The position numbers were made by a program, and so were the translations under genes. A model generated the notes under the pieces. That model worked only from the letters and a program-made list of their open reading frames with translations. It had not been told where the DNA came from and did no database searches. A DNA stretch of 27,815 bases from Proteobacteria bacterium UBA4656 (GTDB taxonomy: Bacteria; Pseudomonadota; Gammaproteobacteria; Xanthomonadales; Ahniellaceae), in contig DHLY01000020.1 in the NCBI GenBank assembly GCA_002405525.1, positions 1 to 27,815 on the forward strand. The letters are read 5' to 3'. Below are positions 7,928-16,077 of this stretch, piece by piece. Each line of letters starts with the position of its first letter. Positions within the stretch are counted from its first letter, which is position 1.

Positions 7928-8038
7928 TCACTGCTTCTCGCGGCCCTTGAGCGCCGTGATGTCCCTGTGCACCGCTTCGAGCTTGAACAGGACCAGCAAG
8001 CCGATGAGGACCGAGAAACCGACCCACAACGACTCCAT
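7928..8038 (-). CDS. 36-residue single-pass membrane microprotein candidate
   Basis: From ATG 8038 the frame reads M-E-S-L-W-V-G-F-S-V-L-I-G-L-L-V-L-F-K-L and continues with a charged tail (E-A-V-H-R-D-I-T-A-L-K-G-R-E-K-Q). This is one transmembrane helix followed by a basic amphipathic segment, a common bacterial microprotein plan. GGGAG lies about 10 nt upstream. The start codon sits inside the perfect palindrome CTCCATATGGAG (8033-8044). A longer frame opens at 8110, but its extra N-terminus looks random. It is about 80 nt downstream of icmF and could be read from the same transcript. No function can be assigned. Confidence 0.45.
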   Translation of the reverse strand: MESLWVGFSVLIGLLVLFKLEAVHRDITALKGREKQ

Positions 8039-8115
8039 ATGGAGGATGCTCCCAGGCTGGAGAGTGCGCAGAGGCGGTGCAATTCGCTGCGATCGCTGGA
8101 TCCTGCCCAACCCTA

Positions 8116-11100
8116 CTACATGTTCCGCCGATACTCCCCGCCGACCTCGTAGAGCGCGTGGCTGATCTGGCCGAGGGAGTTGTGCTTCACCGCTTCCATC
8201 AGCGCCTCGAAGAGATTGGTGCGGGCGCGGGCGGTTTGCTGGAGGTGGGCCAGGGTACCCGGGCCCTGACAGCCATCCGCCGCCGTCGCCGCCTCATCGC
8301 GAGCGCTGCCCGCTCCCACGTTCCGCGCGGCGCGGAAGGCCTCGACGTTGCGGATCTGCTGCCGCTTCTCGTCCTCGGTCGAGCGGATCAGTTCGATCGT
8401 GGTGGCGGTCTCGCCGGCGTGCTCCTTCGGCAGGAAGGTGTTGACGCCGACCAGGGGCAGGCTGCCGTCGTGCTTCTGGTGCTCGTAGAACAGGCTCTCG
8501 TCCTGGATCTTGCCGCGCTGGTACATGGTGTCCATCGCGCCGAGCACGCCGCCGCGCTCGCTGATCGCCTCGAACTCCTTGTACACCGCCTCCTCGACCA
8601 GGTCGGTGAGCGCCTCGACCACGAACGAGCCCTGCCACGGGTTCTCGCAGAAATTCAGCCCCAACTCGCGATTGATGATCAACTGGATCGCCACCGCGCG
8701 GCGCACGCTTTCCTCGGTCGGCGTGGTGATCGCCTCGTCGTAGGCATTGGTGTGCAGGCTGTTGCAGTTGTCGAACAGCGCGTAAAGCGCCTGCAGCGTG
8801 GTCCGGATGTCGTTGAACTGGATCTCCTGCGCGTGCAGCGACCGGCCCGAGGTCTGCACGTGGTACTTCAGCATCTGGCTGCGCGGGCCGGCACCGTAGC
8901 GCTCCTTCATCGCGCGCGCCCAGATGCGGCGCGCCACGCGGCCGATCACCGTGTACTCCGGGTCCATGCCGTTGGAGAAGAAGAACGAGAGGTTGGGCGC
9001 GAAGTCGTCGACCTTCATCCCGCGCGCGAGGTAGTACTCGACGATGGTGAAGCCGTTCGACAGCGTGAAGGCCAACTGGCTGATCGGGTTCGCGCCGGCT
9101 TCGGCGATGTGGTAGCCGGAGATGCTGACCGAGTAGAAGTTGCGCACCCGGTTCGACACGAAGTACTGCTGGATGTCGCCCATCATCCGCAGCGCGAACT
9201 CGGTGCTGAAGATGCAGGTGTTCTGCGCCTGGTCTTCCTTCAGGATGTCGGCCTGCACGGTGCCGCGCACCGACTCCAGCGTGCGCGCCTTGATGCGCTC
9301 GTAGGTCTCGCGGTCGACCACCTCGTCGCCGCTGACGCCCAGCAGCGCGAGGCCCAGGCCCTCGTTGCCCTCGGGCAGCGGGCCTTCGTAGCGCGGACGG
9401 TGGCGTCCGGCGTAGCGTTCCTCGATGGTCTTCTCGGCCTTCGCCCAGCGCGTGCCGTCCTCGTGCAGGTACTTCTCGACCTGCTGGTCGATCGCGGTGT
9501 TCATGAACATCGCGAGGATGATCGGCGCCGGCCCGTTGATGGTCATCGACACCGAGGTCTTGGGATCGCACAGGTCGAAGCCCGAATAGAGCTTCTTCAT
9601 GTCGTCCAGGGTGGGGATGTTGACGCCCGAATTGCCGATCTTGCCGTAGATGTCGGGGCGCGGATGCGGGTCTTCGCCGTACAGCGTGACGCTGTCGAAG
9701 GCGGTGGACAGGCGCACGGCGGGCTGGCCGAGGCTGAGGTAATGGAAGCGGCGGTTGGTGCGCTCCGGCGTGCCCTCGCCGGCGAACATGCGGATCGGAT
9801 CCTCGCCCTCGCGCCGGTAGGGGTACACGCCGCCGGTGTAGGGATAGTGGCCCGGCAGGTTCTCCTTGCCGAGGAACTTCAGCAGGTCGCCCCAGTCGCG
9901 GTGGCGCGGCGGGGCGATCTTCGGGATCTTCTGCTGGCTGAGCGAGGTGCGGTAGTTCTCGACCCGGATGGTCTTGTCGCGCACCGGGTACTCGGTGACC
10001 TCGTCGGTGACCGACTTCAGGCGCGCGGGCCACTCGCGCAACAGCTTGAGCGAGTCCGGCGTGAGGTCGTCGAGGGCGGCGTTGTAGCGCTGGCGGAGGA
10101 TCAGCAGCGTGCGATCCACCGCGGCGGAAACGGGCGCGCCATCGCGATCGGCAGCTTCCGTGGGAGCGAGCGCATGCTCGCGACCGGCTCCTTCATCCGC
10201 CGTCGATCGCCCGGCCTGCCGCGGTCGCGAGCGTTCGCTCGCTCCCGCCGGGGTGACGGCCAATGTCGGATACGGGGCGAGCGGCGCCGGAAGCTCCGGA
10301 TCGCCCAGGTCGCGCAGCGTCTCGTAGTAGCTGTGCGCGCGGCTGGCGGTCTCCGCCTGCGACTCGCAGCGCGCGTTGACCGCCCTGCCCTGCTCGGCGA
10401 TCTCGGCGAGGTAGCGCATGCGGGCGCCTGGGATCAGCACCGTGGCGCGCGGCTCCTTCAGCGCGGTGTCGACCTGCGGCTGCCAGTCGCAGCGTCCGCC
10501 GCCGCCGAGGTTGAGCCTGGCGCGCAGCAGCCGGCACAGGTTCACGAACATCCAGGTCACGCCCGGATCGTTGAACTGGCTGGCGATGGTCGGATAGACC
10601 GGCACGTCCTCGTCGGCCAGCTTGAACGCCGTGCGGTTGCGCTTCCATTGCTTGCGCACGTCGCGCAGCGCGTCCTCGGCGCCCCGCCGGTCGAACTTGT
10701 TGAGCACCACCAGCTCGGCGTAGTCGAGCATGTCGATCTTCTCCAACTGGCTCGGCGCGCCGTAGTCGGAGGTCATCACGTAGACCGGGAAATCGACCAG
10801 GTCGACGATCTCGGAATCGCTCTGGCCGATGCCGGCGGTCTCGACCATCACCAGGTCGAAATCCTGCGCGCGCAGGAAAGCGACGCAATCCTTGAGCACC
10901 GTGTTGGTCGCCGCATGCTGCCGGCGGGTCGCCATCGAGCGCATGAACACGCGGGGGCTGCGCAGGGCGTTCATGCGGATGCGGTCACCGAGCAACGCGC
11001 CACCGCTGCGACGGCGCGTCGGGTCGACCGAGATCACCGCGATGCGCATGGCGGGGAAAGCGGCCAGGAATCGGTTCATCAGTTCGTCGGTGACCGACGA

Positions 11101-11820
11101 CTTGCCGGCGCCGCCGGTGCCGGTGAGGCCGATCACCGGCGTGCGGCCGCCGGCGAGCTGCCACTGGCGTCGCAGCGCGGCGAGTTCGGGGTCGGGAATG
11201 CGGCCGCTCTCGATCGCCGACAGGGTGCCGGCCAGCGCAACTTCCGACACTGAACCGGGATCGGAGCACCGTTTTCCTGCCGGCGCATCGGCCGCTCCCG
11301 TCGACGCTGCGAAGAAATCCGTGCTCTGTCCCCGGTATTCGCGGTTTTCCCGGGTCGAACGGGCGGCCTCGGTGCGCCGCACGAGGTCCTCGATCATGGC
11401 GACGAGGCCCAAGGCCATGCCGTCGTTCGGGTGGTAGACGCGCTCGACACCATACGCGTGCAGTTGCGCGATCTCCTCCGGCGTGATGGTGCCGCCGCCG
11501 CCGCCGAACACCCGGATGTGCGGCGCGCCCCGGCTGCGCAGCATGTCCACCATGTACCTGAAGTACTCCATATGGCCGCCCTGATAGGAGCTCAGGGCGA
11601 TGCCATCGGCATCCTCCTGCAAGGCCGCGCGCACCACGTCCTCGACCGAACGGTTGTGGCCGAGATGGATCACCTCCGCACCCTGCGCCTGGATCAGGCG
11701 GCGCATGATGTTGATCGCGGCATCGTGGCCGTCGAACAGGCTGGCGGCCGTCACGAAGCGCAGCGGCGCACGATCGCGGGTGGCGCCAGCAGCGGGGACA
11801 CGGTCGGCGGGGGCGCTCAT
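8116..11820 (-). CDS. icmF: Fused B12-dependent acyl-CoA mutase with GTPase chaperone (IcmF type)
   Basis: IcmF proteins interconvert isobutyryl-CoA and n-butyryl-CoA, and some also isovaleryl-CoA and pivalyl-CoA, using adenosylcobalamin. The start at 11820 has GGAG 5 nt upstream; the open frame runs to 12141 but looks non-coding there. The product is 1234 aa, against about 1090 for family members as I recall. Order: B12-binding domain (F-D-G-H-D with lower ligand His32, then S-S-Y-Q-G-G-H and G-G-G-G-G-T); MeaB-like GTPase (P-loop G-T-G-G-A-G-K-S with Lys240, E-T-A-G-I-G-Q-S switch, N-K-F-D at 374-377); and mutase barrel from about residue 590 to the end ([19 protein letters not shown], final Y-R-R-N-M). 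Part of the extra length comes from two REP-like inserts in the linkers, near residues 161-190 and 525-554, both in frame without stops. Methylmalonyl-CoA as substrate is less likely but not excluded. Confidence 0.93.
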   Translation of the reverse strand: MSAPADRVPAAGATRDRAPLRFVTAASLFDGHDAAINIMRRLIQAQGAEVIHLGHNRSVEDVVRAALQEDADGIALSSYQGGHMEYFRYMVDMLRSRGAPHIRVFGGGGGTITPEEIAQLHAYGVERVYHPNDGMALGLVAMIEDLVRRTEAARSTRENREYRGQSTDFFAASTGAADAPAGKRCSDPGSVSEVALAGTLSAIESGRIPDPELAALRRQWQLAGGRTPVIGLTGTGGAGKSSVTDELMNRFLAAFPAMRIAVISVDPTRRRSGGALLGDRIRMNALRSPRVFMRSMATRRQHAATNTVLKDCVAFLRAQDFDLVMVETAGIGQSDSEIVDLVDFPVYVMTSDYGAPSQLEKIDMLDYAELVVLNKFDRRGAEDALRDVRKQWKRNRTAFKLADEDVPVYPTIASQFNDPGVTWMFVNLCRLLRARLNLGGGGRCDWQPQVDTALKEPRATVLIPGARMRYLAEIAEQGRAVNARCESQAETASRAHSYYETLRDLGDPELPAPLAPYPTLAVTPAGASERSRPRQAGRSTADEGAGREHALAPTEAADRDGAPVSAAVDRTLLILRQRYNAALDDLTPDSLKLLREWPARLKSVTDEVTEYPVRDKTIRVENYRTSLSQQKIPKIAPPRHRDWGDLLKFLGKENLPGHYPYTGGVYPYRREGEDPIRMFAGEGTPERTNRRFHYLSLGQPAVRLSTAFDSVTLYGEDPHPRPDIYGKIGNSGVNIPTLDDMKKLYSGFDLCDPKTSVSMTINGPAPIILAMFMNTAIDQQVEKYLHEDGTRWAKAEKTIEERYAGRHRPRYEGPLPEGNEGLGLALLGVSGDEVVDRETYERIKARTLESVRGTVQADILKEDQAQNTCIFSTEFALRMMGDIQQYFVSNRVRNFYSVSISGYHIAEAGANPISQLAFTLSNGFTIVEYYLARGMKVDDFAPNLSFFFSNGMDPEYTVIGRVARRIWARAMKERYGAGPRSQMLKYHVQTSGRSLHAQEIQFNDIRTTLQALYALFDNCNSLHTNAYDEAITTPTEESVRRAVAIQLIINRELGLNFCENPWQGSFVVEALTDLVEEAVYKEFEAISERGGVLGAMDTMYQRGKIQDESLFYEHQKHDGSLPLVGVNTFLPKEHAGETATTIELIRSTEDEKRQQIRNVEAFRAARNVGAGSARDEAATAADGCQGPGTLAHLQQTARARTNLFEALMEAVKHNSLGQISHALYEVGGEYRRNM
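10160..10248. repeat. REP-like inverted pair (REPIN) inside icmF, GTPase-mutase linker
   Basis: Two arms of 28 nt, 10160-10187 and 10221-10248, are inverted copies matching at 24 of 28 positions. Each arm is itself a hairpin (GCGAGC-GCAT-GCTCGC and GCGAGCG-TT-CGCTCGC). The core GGGAGCGAGC...GCTCGCGACC resembles REP elements of Pseudomonas and Xanthomonas that are spread by RAYT transposases. REPs are normally extragenic; here the pair is translated as part of the linker ([10 protein letters not shown] and neighbours). No RAYT gene is in the window. Confidence 0.75.
11251..11340. repeat. Second, unrelated REP-like inverted pair inside icmF, B12-GTPase linker
   Basis: The complement of 11251-11275 reads AAAACGGTGCTCCGATCCCG plus GTTCA. 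The plus strand at 11315-11340 reads AAATCCGTGCTCTGTCCCCG plus GTATTC. Over the first 22 positions 17 are identical, so the two face each other across 39 nt. The motif differs from the other pair, so this is another family. It is translated in frame as part of the linker ([13 protein letters not shown] on one side, [10 protein letters not shown] on the other). Confidence 0.6.
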
Positions 11821-11851
11821 GGCGGCTCCGGTACGGCATTTCCGGGCCCCG

Positions 11852-11857
11852 ATTGTA
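11852..11857 (-). promoter_or_regulatory. Putative -10 element of icmF
   Basis: TACAAT on the minus strand lies about 31 nt before the icmF ATG in an otherwise GC-only stretch. No convincing -35 hexamer is seen at the right spacing, so an activator or an extended contact would be needed. Confidence 0.35.
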
Positions 11858-11959
11858 GCCGGGCCGGCCGCGCAGCAGCCGCACCGCCCCGCACCACGGC
11901 GATAGTGACGGCGTCCCGCCGGTTGGGTGAATCCGGAACTCGTGCCCCCGGCGCGACGC

Positions 11960-12931
11960 CTACTCGGCGACCGATGGAGGGTCCAGCGGCAGCGGGTCGA
12001 CCTCCACGCGGCGCCGCGGCCGGAACGGCACCACCTTGCCGGACACACGGTCCACGCAGAGCCGATTTCGGCCGGCGCGGCGGGCTTCCTCGCACGCCCG
12101 TTCGGCGCGCGCCAGCAGCACCGCGACACCGTCGTCGCCATGCTCGGCGCAGGCCAGACCCATGCTGGCGCTCACGCCCAGCCACGGCAGTCCGGGCAGT
12201 CGCATGCGGCGGATCGCCGCGCGCACACCCTCCCCCATCGCCAGCCCCTGTCCAGGATCGAGGTCAGGCATGGCGACCGCGAACTCGTCGCCGGCGATCC
12301 TGCCCGCGACGTCCGACGGTCGCAGCGCGCCGCGAATCGCGGTGGCGACCTGCACCAGCAGCTCGTCGCCGATCTCGTGGCCGTGGGTAGCGTTGATGCT
12401 GCGGAAGTGGTCGACGTCGATCAGAAGCAGGCCGAAGTCGCGACCCTCGGTGCGGCTGCGTGCGCGCGCGGACTCCGCGCGGTCGAACATATCGCGGCGG
12501 CCCAGCAGGCCGGTAAGGGCGTCGTGGCCGCCCGCGGCGTGCACGCGGCGCTCCAGCGCCTTGTGCGCGCTGAGGTCACGCTCCACCGCGAGGAAGTGTG
12601 AAACACGGCCATCGCGGTCGCGCATCGGACTGACCGCGAGGTCCATCCAGCACGGCTGGCCGTCGCGGGTGTAGTTGAGCAGCATCTCGCGCACCGACTC
12701 GCCGCGCTCCAGCGCCGCTCGCATGCGCGCCAGCACCGCGGCGTCGGTTCCTGGGCCGCACAGCACGCCGATACTGCGGCCGACGATGTCGGCTGGCCCG
12801 TACCCTGTCAGTCGCGTGAAGGCAGGGTTCACGTACACGATCCGGGGGCCATCGCCGTCAAGCGGGCTCGCATCAGTGACGATCACCGCGTCGCGCAGCA
12901 AGCGAACGACCTGCTCGAAATCCGGCTCCAC
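11960..12931 (-). CDS. PAS (LOV-like) - GGDEF diguanylate cyclase
   Basis: A soluble two-domain signalling protein expected to make cyclic di-GMP. I choose the GTG at 12931 (323 aa), preceded by GAGGAG 4 nt upstream; an ATG at 12994 would add 21 residues. An N-terminal PAS domain of LOV type (about residues 5-130) has [13 protein letters not shown] and [13 protein letters not shown]. The photoactive block G-R-N-C-R-F-L-Q-G of true LOV domains reads G-R-S-I-G-V-L-C-G, so the flavin-adduct Cys is missing. A GGDEF domain follows ([12 protein letters not shown] to the end) with active site A-G-D-E-F at 213-217 (first Gly is Ala, tolerated in many active enzymes) and an intact inhibitory site R-P-S-D at 204-207. 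No transmembrane segment is visible. Confidence 0.88.
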   Translation of the reverse strand: MEPDFEQVVRLLRDAVIVTDASPLDGDGPRIVYVNPAFTRLTGYGPADIVGRSIGVLCGPGTDAAVLARMRAALERGESVREMLLNYTRDGQPCWMDLAVSPMRDRDGRVSHFLAVERDLSAHKALERRVHAAGGHDALTGLLGRRDMFDRAESARARSRTEGRDFGLLLIDVDHFRSINATHGHEIGDELLVQVATAIRGALRPSDVAGRIAGDEFAVAMPDLDPGQGLAMGEGVRAAIRRMRLPGLPWLGVSASMGLACAEHGDDGVAVLLARAERACEEARRAGRNRLCVDRVSGKVVPFRPRRRVEVDPLPLDPPSVAE

Positions 12932-13098
12932 GGTGCTCCTCTGGCTCGCGCCGAAGATGGCGGAACGCCGCCGACTCCCGGACATCGGCCGCACCGGCGA
13001 CCTTCTTGAGATCGCAGCCGCCGCTTGCCGGAACTCCCGACGTGCCCGTCGGTGCGCGCCCGACAGGCCGCGGCAATCCGACCGCCTGTGCGACGCGT

Positions 13099-13833
13099 TC
13101 AGGCGATGAAGCGCGTCTCGCGCAGGGCGTTCGCCAGACGGACGCCCCAGGCCTGCTGCAGGCCGGGCGTGCCCAGTTCGTCGTTGCGCAGTTCGAACAT
13201 CACGTGCGGAAGCGCACGCTCAATGGCGTGGCGCGCGAGCGTGTACCCCATCGCGCTGCGACCGTCGTAGGGTCGATTGTCGCCGACCTGCCAGCCGGCT
13301 GCCCCAAGGTGGTCGATGAGCGCCGCGACCGCGACCCGGTCCAGTTTCCACAGCACGCCCACCTGCCACGGCCGCTCGACGCCCGCCAGCACCGGCGTGA
13401 ACGAATGCACCGACACCAGGGTCGGTCGCACTCCGTGCGCCGCCAGACCGTCCAGGTGGGCGTCGATCCGCGCGTGGTACGGCGCGTGGAAGCGCGCCAC
13501 GCGCTCGGCGCGCTCGGCGTCGCTGACGCGGAGGTTGCCGGGCACGAAGGTGTCGTCGCTCTCGGCGAGCAGCAAGGAGGCATCGTCGTGCGCCCGGTTG
13601 AGGTCGACCAGCAGGCGAGAGTAGACGCCGAGGACGGCCGGACAACCCAGTTCGTGCGCCAGTGCCTCCGCCACACCGCAAGCACCCGGGTCCCAGGCGA
13701 TGTGCCGCGCGAGGTCGGCCGGCGGCAGGCCGAGGTCCCCGTACGCTGCTGGCACCCGGTTACCGGCGTGGTCGCACAGCACGAGTACGTCCCGGCGGAC
13801 ACCGGGCAGGAAGCGGAACGGCTCGTCGGCCAT
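13099..13833 (-). CDS. N-formylglutamate amidohydrolase family protein
   Basis: A 244-residue protein of the HutG/N-formylglutamate deformylase family, zinc-dependent amidohydrolases related to carboxypeptidase-like folds. Family blocks visible are L-V-L-C-D-H-A-G-N-R-V-P near the N-terminus (metal-binding and substrate loop), H-I-A-W-D-P-G-A, Y-S-R-L-L-V-D-L-N-R with the substrate-binding Arg, S-V-H-S-F-T-P (second metal-binding histidine) and F-E-L-R-N-D-E-L near the end. No other histidine-utilisation (hut) gene is nearby, so the true substrate may differ from N-formylglutamate. GAGG lies 8 nt before the ATG. It reads in the same direction as the cyclase gene and lies about 170 nt upstream of it. 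Confidence 0.85.
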   Translation of the reverse strand: MADEPFRFLPGVRRDVLVLCDHAGNRVPAAYGDLGLPPADLARHIAWDPGACGVAEALAHELGCPAVLGVYSRLLVDLNRAHDDASLLLAESDDTFVPGNLRVSDAERAERVARFHAPYHARIDAHLDGLAAHGVRPTLVSVHSFTPVLAGVERPWQVGVLWKLDRVAVAALIDHLGAAGWQVGDNRPYDGRSAMGYTLARHAIERALPHVMFELRNDELGTPGLQQAWGVRLANALRETRFIA

Positions 13834-13911
13834 CGGCGAACCTCGTCGCGATTCGTGCGGTTACGCCCAGCGCTGCCGGCGCGGCGCGCGCGGGACCGCA
13901 CCTGTGCGGCG

Positions 13912-14511
13912 TCAATCCGGCGCCCGCACCGCTACCGGCGAGTCGAAGTCGTAGTCCTGCACGGTCCTCGAACGCGTCCCCATCGCTTCGCCGTCGATCT
14001 GCTGCCGCAGCGGCAGTCCGCTCTGGTCGTCGATCCACATCTGCACCGATGCGGTCGACGTGATGCCCATCATGGTGGTCCTGGAGTCATAGGCGTATCC
14101 GGTGGCGGCACGGCCAGCGATCTCGGTGGAACCGATCTCGCGCAGGTTGGTCATGCCCTCGAAGGCCTTGCGCATCGACTCCGGCGTCATTGCCTTGATC
14201 ATCGCGCCCATGTCCATCGGCAGCTTCAGCCACTGACCGCCCTGCCTCATCCAGGTGCCGGCCGGGAGGATGATCATTTCGCTCTTCTGGCCGCCCGCGT
14301 CGATCTTCATGTGGTACCGATCGGGCCACTCGACCTGGGCATCCGTGCGCGAGGTCTGGCCGCCCCCTTCGGTCACGCTGGAGAGACGAAACTTGCCGCG
14401 CTCGACCATCTTGTCGTGCGCAGCCATGATCTGGGCCTTGGGATCGGCCACCGCCGGCGCGGCGACCAGCAAAGACACCGCGACCGCGAAAGCGAAACGA
14501 ACGGCGTTCAT
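13912..14511 (-). CDS. Secreted protein with possible LolA/LppX-like fold
   Basis: A 199-residue protein with a Sec signal peptide ([18 protein letters not shown]), probably cleaved after A-V-A near residue 22, so it is periplasmic. The mature part is rich in alternating strand-like segments: [32 protein letters not shown] and [14 protein letters not shown]. This pattern is common to LolA, LppX and similar lipid-binding half-barrels. A conserved domain cannot be named with certainty. GGAG lies 6 nt before the ATG at 14511. It is divergent from the isovaleryl-CoA dehydrogenase gene. Confidence 0.7.
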   Translation of the reverse strand: MNAVRFAFAVAVSLLVAAPAVADPKAQIMAAHDKMVERGKFRLSSVTEGGGQTSRTDAQVEWPDRYHMKIDAGGQKSEMIILPAGTWMRQGGQWLKLPMDMGAMIKAMTPESMRKAFEGMTNLREIGSTEIAGRAATGYAYDSRTTMMGITSTASVQMWIDDQSGLPLRQQIDGEAMGTRSRTVQDYDFDSPVAVRAPD

Positions 14512-14779
14512 GAAAGGCTCCGAACGGGGCCCAGGCCCCGCCGGCGCGCAGGATACACGGGCCGCCGGCGCTCGGCGAAGCCATCCGCCCAGCCCACCGC
14601 CGTGCACCGCGCTGGCGACCGCCGCGCGACCGGCCGGCGGGACACGCACGACGCGACGTGGAACAATCGGCACGCGGGCTCGACGCGGCCAAAGGCCGCA
14701 ACGGTGCCGCATGGTGGCTCCGATCCGGCCACCGGCCCGTCGTACGCGCGAACCGCCCCCTCCCGACCCTGACCCGACC
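14512..14779. other. Divergent intergenic region
   Basis: This separates the minus-strand secreted-protein gene from the plus-strand acyl-CoA dehydrogenase gene. On the minus strand TATCCT (14555-14550) could be a -10 for the secreted protein. A perfect hairpin GCGGCC-AAA-GGCCGC lies at 14685-14699 in the leader of the dehydrogenase, and GGGGCC-CA-GGCCCC lies at 14526-14539 next to the ribosome-binding site of the other gene. No coding sequence is seen. Confidence 0.35.
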
Positions 14780-15937
14780 ATGCGCCCCTTCCAGCTGACC
14801 GAGGAAATCGACCTCCTGCGCGAGACCGTGCGCGCCTTCGCCGACAAGGAGATCGCTCCCCGGGCCGACCGTATCGACCGCGACAACGCCTTCCCGGCGG
14901 ACTTGTGGCGCAAGCTCGGCGACCTGGGCTTGCTCGGGATCACGGTCCCGCCCGACCACGGCGGGTCCGGCATGGGCTACCTCGCGCATGTGGTGGCGCT
15001 GGAGGAGATCTCGCGCGCGTCCGGCTCGGTGGGCCTTTCCTACGGTGCGCACTCCAACCTCTGCGTGCAGAACATCGCCAACAACGCCAATGACGCACAG
15101 AAGGCCCGGTACCTGCCGAAGTTGTGCACCGGTGAGTGGGTCGGCGCCCTGGCGATGAGCGAACCCGGTGCGGGATCCGACGTTGTCGGATCGATGGCGT
15201 GCCGCGCGGAACTCAAGGGCGACCGCTGGGTCGCCAACGGCTCCAAGATGTGGATCACCAACGGCCCCGACGCCGACGTGCTGCTGGTCTACATGCGCAC
15301 CGCGCCGCGCCCGGCCGGCAGCCGCTGCATGACCGCCTTCGTCGTCGAGAAGGGCATGAAGGGCTTCCATACCGCGCAGAAGCTGGACAAGCTCGGCATG
15401 CGTGGCTCCAACACCTGCGAACTGGTGTTCGAAGACTGCGAGATCCCGGACGACCACCGCATCGGCGAGGTCAACGAGGGCGTGCGGGTGCTGATGAGCG
15501 GCCTCGACACCGAGCGGCTGGTGCTCAGCGGCGGCCCGATCGGGCTGATGCAGGCCGCGCTCGACCTGACCCTGCCCTACGTGCGCGAACGCAAGCAGTT
15601 CAACGCCCCGATCGGCACCTTCGGCATCATGCAGGCAAAGGTCGCGGACATGTACACCGCGCTGCAGTCTTCCCGGGGTTTCGCGTACATGGTGGCGCAG
15701 GACTTCGACCGAGGCATCAGGAGCCGCATCGACCCCGCCGCCTGCCTCCTGAACGCTTCGCAGAACGCGGTTCGCGTCGCACTGGAGGCGATCCAGGCAC
15801 TCGGCGGCAACGGCTACATCAACGACTATCCGGCGGGCCGGCTGCTGCGCGACGCGAAACTGTACGAGATCGGCGCCGGAACCAACGAGATTCGGCGGAT
15901 GCTGATCGGCCGCGAGCTGTTCCACGGCAAGAGCTAG
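14780..15937 (+). CDS. ivd: Isovaleryl-CoA dehydrogenase
   Basis: An FAD enzyme of leucine catabolism that oxidises isovaleryl-CoA to 3-methylcrotonyl-CoA and passes electrons to ETF. Its 385 aa cover the complete acyl-CoA dehydrogenase fold: N-terminal helices, the beta domain with [10 protein letters not shown] and W-I-T-N-G, and the C-terminal helices with [11 protein letters not shown] and [10 protein letters not shown]. Two details point to isovaleryl-CoA: the catalytic Glu245 sits in G-L-D-T-E-R-L-V-L, and Ala replaces Glu at the MCAD base position in G-A-G-T-N-E. The carboxylase partners of a complete leucine operon (liuB, liuC, liuD) are absent. The ATG at 14780 is followed directly by the family N-terminus; the upstream open frame is not coding-like. 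No clear ribosome-binding site is seen. Confidence 0.93.
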   Translation: MRPFQLTEEIDLLRETVRAFADKEIAPRADRIDRDNAFPADLWRKLGDLGLLGITVPPDHGGSGMGYLAHVVALEEISRASGSVGLSYGAHSNLCVQNIANNANDAQKARYLPKLCTGEWVGALAMSEPGAGSDVVGSMACRAELKGDRWVANGSKMWITNGPDADVLLVYMRTAPRPAGSRCMTAFVVEKGMKGFHTAQKLDKLGMRGSNTCELVFEDCEIPDDHRIGEVNEGVRVLMSGLDTERLVLSGGPIGLMQAALDLTLPYVRERKQFNAPIGTFGIMQAKVADMYTALQSSRGFAYMVAQDFDRGIRSRIDPAACLLNASQNAVRVALEAIQALGGNGYINDYPAGRLLRDAKLYEIGAGTNEIRRMLIGRELFHGKS

Positions 15938-15970
15938 GAAGCGACCGGCACCCAGCAACCTTTCGCGGGA

Positions 15971-16018
15971 GCGCGCGCCCGCACCGTTGCGGGCCCGTTT
16001 CGCGGCTCGGGCGCGCGC
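15971..16018. terminator. Large GC-rich inverted repeat between convergent ivd and rlmD
   Basis: GCGCGCGCCCG (15971-15981) and CGGGCGCGCGC (16008-16018) form a perfect 11-bp stem around 26 nt; a smaller hairpin CCCGCA-CCGT-TGCGGG (15978-15993) competes with it. Lying in the gap where two genes converge, it could end transcription from both sides, but U tracts are absent. Confidence 0.35.
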
Positions 16019-16077
16019 GGAGGAGGCGCGCGCGGGTCGGCCATGCGTCGTCCGGACAGTGGCTTTCCGGAGACCGG

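Noticed and set aside
8077..11253. Plus-strand open frame of 1058 codons opposite icmF
   Set aside because: Same effect: the complement of the mutase gene in high-GC DNA, low complexity, no family features.
11821..12141. N-terminal extension of icmF
   Set aside because: The open frame continues upstream, but the extra 107 residues look random, overlap the end of the cyclase gene, and the ATG at 11820 has a good ribosome-binding site.
14255..14779. Upstream extension of the isovaleryl-CoA dehydrogenase frame
   Set aside because: The frame stays open but covers the opposite-strand secreted-protein gene and lacks any family sequence; ATG 14780 gives the standard N-terminus.
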